A stretch of DNA of 23,722 bases. Source: Vulcanimicrobiia bacterium (GTDB lineage Bacteria > Eremiobacterota > Eremiobacteria > Baltobacterales > Baltobacteraceae). This document shows positions 23,342-23,722 of the stretch, piece by piece (the stretch's first letter is position 1; each line of letters begins with the position of its first letter). The notes beneath the pieces are model-generated. The model was not told where the DNA came from and did no database searches. It was given only the letters and a program-made list of their open reading frames with translations. The DNA is taken from NCBI GenBank assembly GCA_024281135.1, contig JAMXLG010000240.1:1-23722 (forward strand), in the 5' to 3' direction. Position numbers and translations under genes: made by a program.

Positions 23342-23722
23342 CGCTCGCCGCAATTCTCGGCGGATTTCTCAGCGGTCAAGCGGGCACTCATCCGCCGCAG
23401 GTGGTCGTGTTGCATTCCGCCGCTTCGCCAAGCGTGCACCCAATGGTACGCGGTTACTCGGACGGCCCGATTGTCGATCTGTTTTCTGCGGACGACGTCG
23501 TCGTCGATCGCGCGCAATTCGCTACCACGCGGTGGCTTCGGCAACGGCTCTCGATCGTCGTCGGACTCTGCGGCCAGTCGGCCGCGCTCGACGGCCAATT
23601 CTTGCGTCTCGGAATGCCGCTCGCAATCGATCTCGATCCGCACGGTTCCGACGCCGTGCGTGTCGCGAAATATGTATCCGCTCAAGGGCTTGCTTTGTTG
23701 ATCCACGTCGGCACTGCACCGT
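23302..23722 (+). CDS. Membrane-anchored protein cut by the window end, possibly divergent polysaccharide deacetylase-like
   Basis: From ATG 23302 the frame is open to the window end, giving 140 codons with no stop. It begins with one TM or signal-anchor segment (TLSLVVIVLALAAILGGFL, 5-23) and a short extracytoplasmic linker. LSIVVGLCGQ (83-92), then MPLAIDLDP (105-113) and VAKYVSAQGLALLIHV (121-136) follow the strand pattern of YibQ-like divergent polysaccharide deacetylases, where these read IAIVIDDLG, PLTLAILP and A-x-GHEVLLHLPM. The metal-binding Asp pair of the first motif is absent. It sits where a class B PBP follows RodA in Actinobacteria, yet no transpeptidase feature appears in what is visible. 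It overlaps the SEDS gene by 40 nt. The family call is tentative. Confidence 0.5.
   Translation, partial: MRTTTLSLVVIVLALAAILGGFLSGQAGTHPPQVVVLHSAASPSVHPMVRGYSDGPIVDLFSADDVVVDRAQFATTRWLRQRLSIVVGLCGQSAALDGQFLRLGMPLAIDLDPHGSDAVRVAKYVSAQGLALLIHVGTAP

Overview
The window is a dense stretch of high-GC bacterial chromosome, with roughly two dozen protein genes and no rRNA, tRNA, insertion sequence or CRISPR array that I can see. Gene order mixes habits of several phyla: topA-trmFO-hslV-hslU and def-fmt-rsmB recall Firmicutes, while FHA-FHA-PP2C-SEDS recalls the Actinobacteria fhaA-fhaB-pstP-rodA cluster. With the GC-rich codon use and frequent GTG/TTG starts, this suggests a less-studied phylum such as Candidatus Eremiobacterota (WPS-2) or a neighbour (Armatimonadota, Chloroflexota). 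That placement is inference only.

Layout. 1-2833 (+): the tail of a probable class III aminotransferase, an aldehyde dehydrogenase and an MFS exporter, plausibly an amine/aldehyde catabolic unit. 2798-4293 (-): a PAP2-like membrane protein translationally coupled to an NHL beta-propeller protein. 4454-8796 (+): dxs (isoprenoid entry), secG and two oligopeptide-type ABC ATPases, closely packed. 8832-9617 (+): a cAMP-phosphodiesterase-like metallophosphoesterase, followed by a bidirectional terminator. 9677-10057 (-): a histone H1-like Lys/Arg/Ala repeat protein, divergent from topA. The 224-bp gap between them is the most structured non-coding piece here: four short palindromes and a 50-bp perfect alternating pyrimidine-purine (Z-DNA-prone) tract. 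10282-13818 (+): topA and trmFO, the latter carrying what looks like a short dispersed repeat inside its reading frame. 13822-14538 (-): a secreted SIMPL-domain protein. 14617-16583 (+): the HslVU protease. 16629-17395: a small lipoprotein (+) and a DUF1905 protein (-), the latter with a perfect 19-bp palindrome at its promoter. 17511-23722 (+): def, fmt and rsmB, then fhaA-like, fhaB-like, a degenerate PP2C, a SEDS glycosyltransferase and a membrane-anchored protein cut by the window end.

Together the genes cover start-methionine processing, tRNA and rRNA modification, DNA topology, proteolysis, and FHA-linked control of cell-wall growth. The points most worth checking are the Z-DNA-prone tract between a nucleoid protein and topoisomerase I, the apparently catalytically dead PP2C in the FHA/SEDS operon, several genes that look leaderless (a -10 hexamer 6-8 nt before the start codon), and the repeat inside trmFO.
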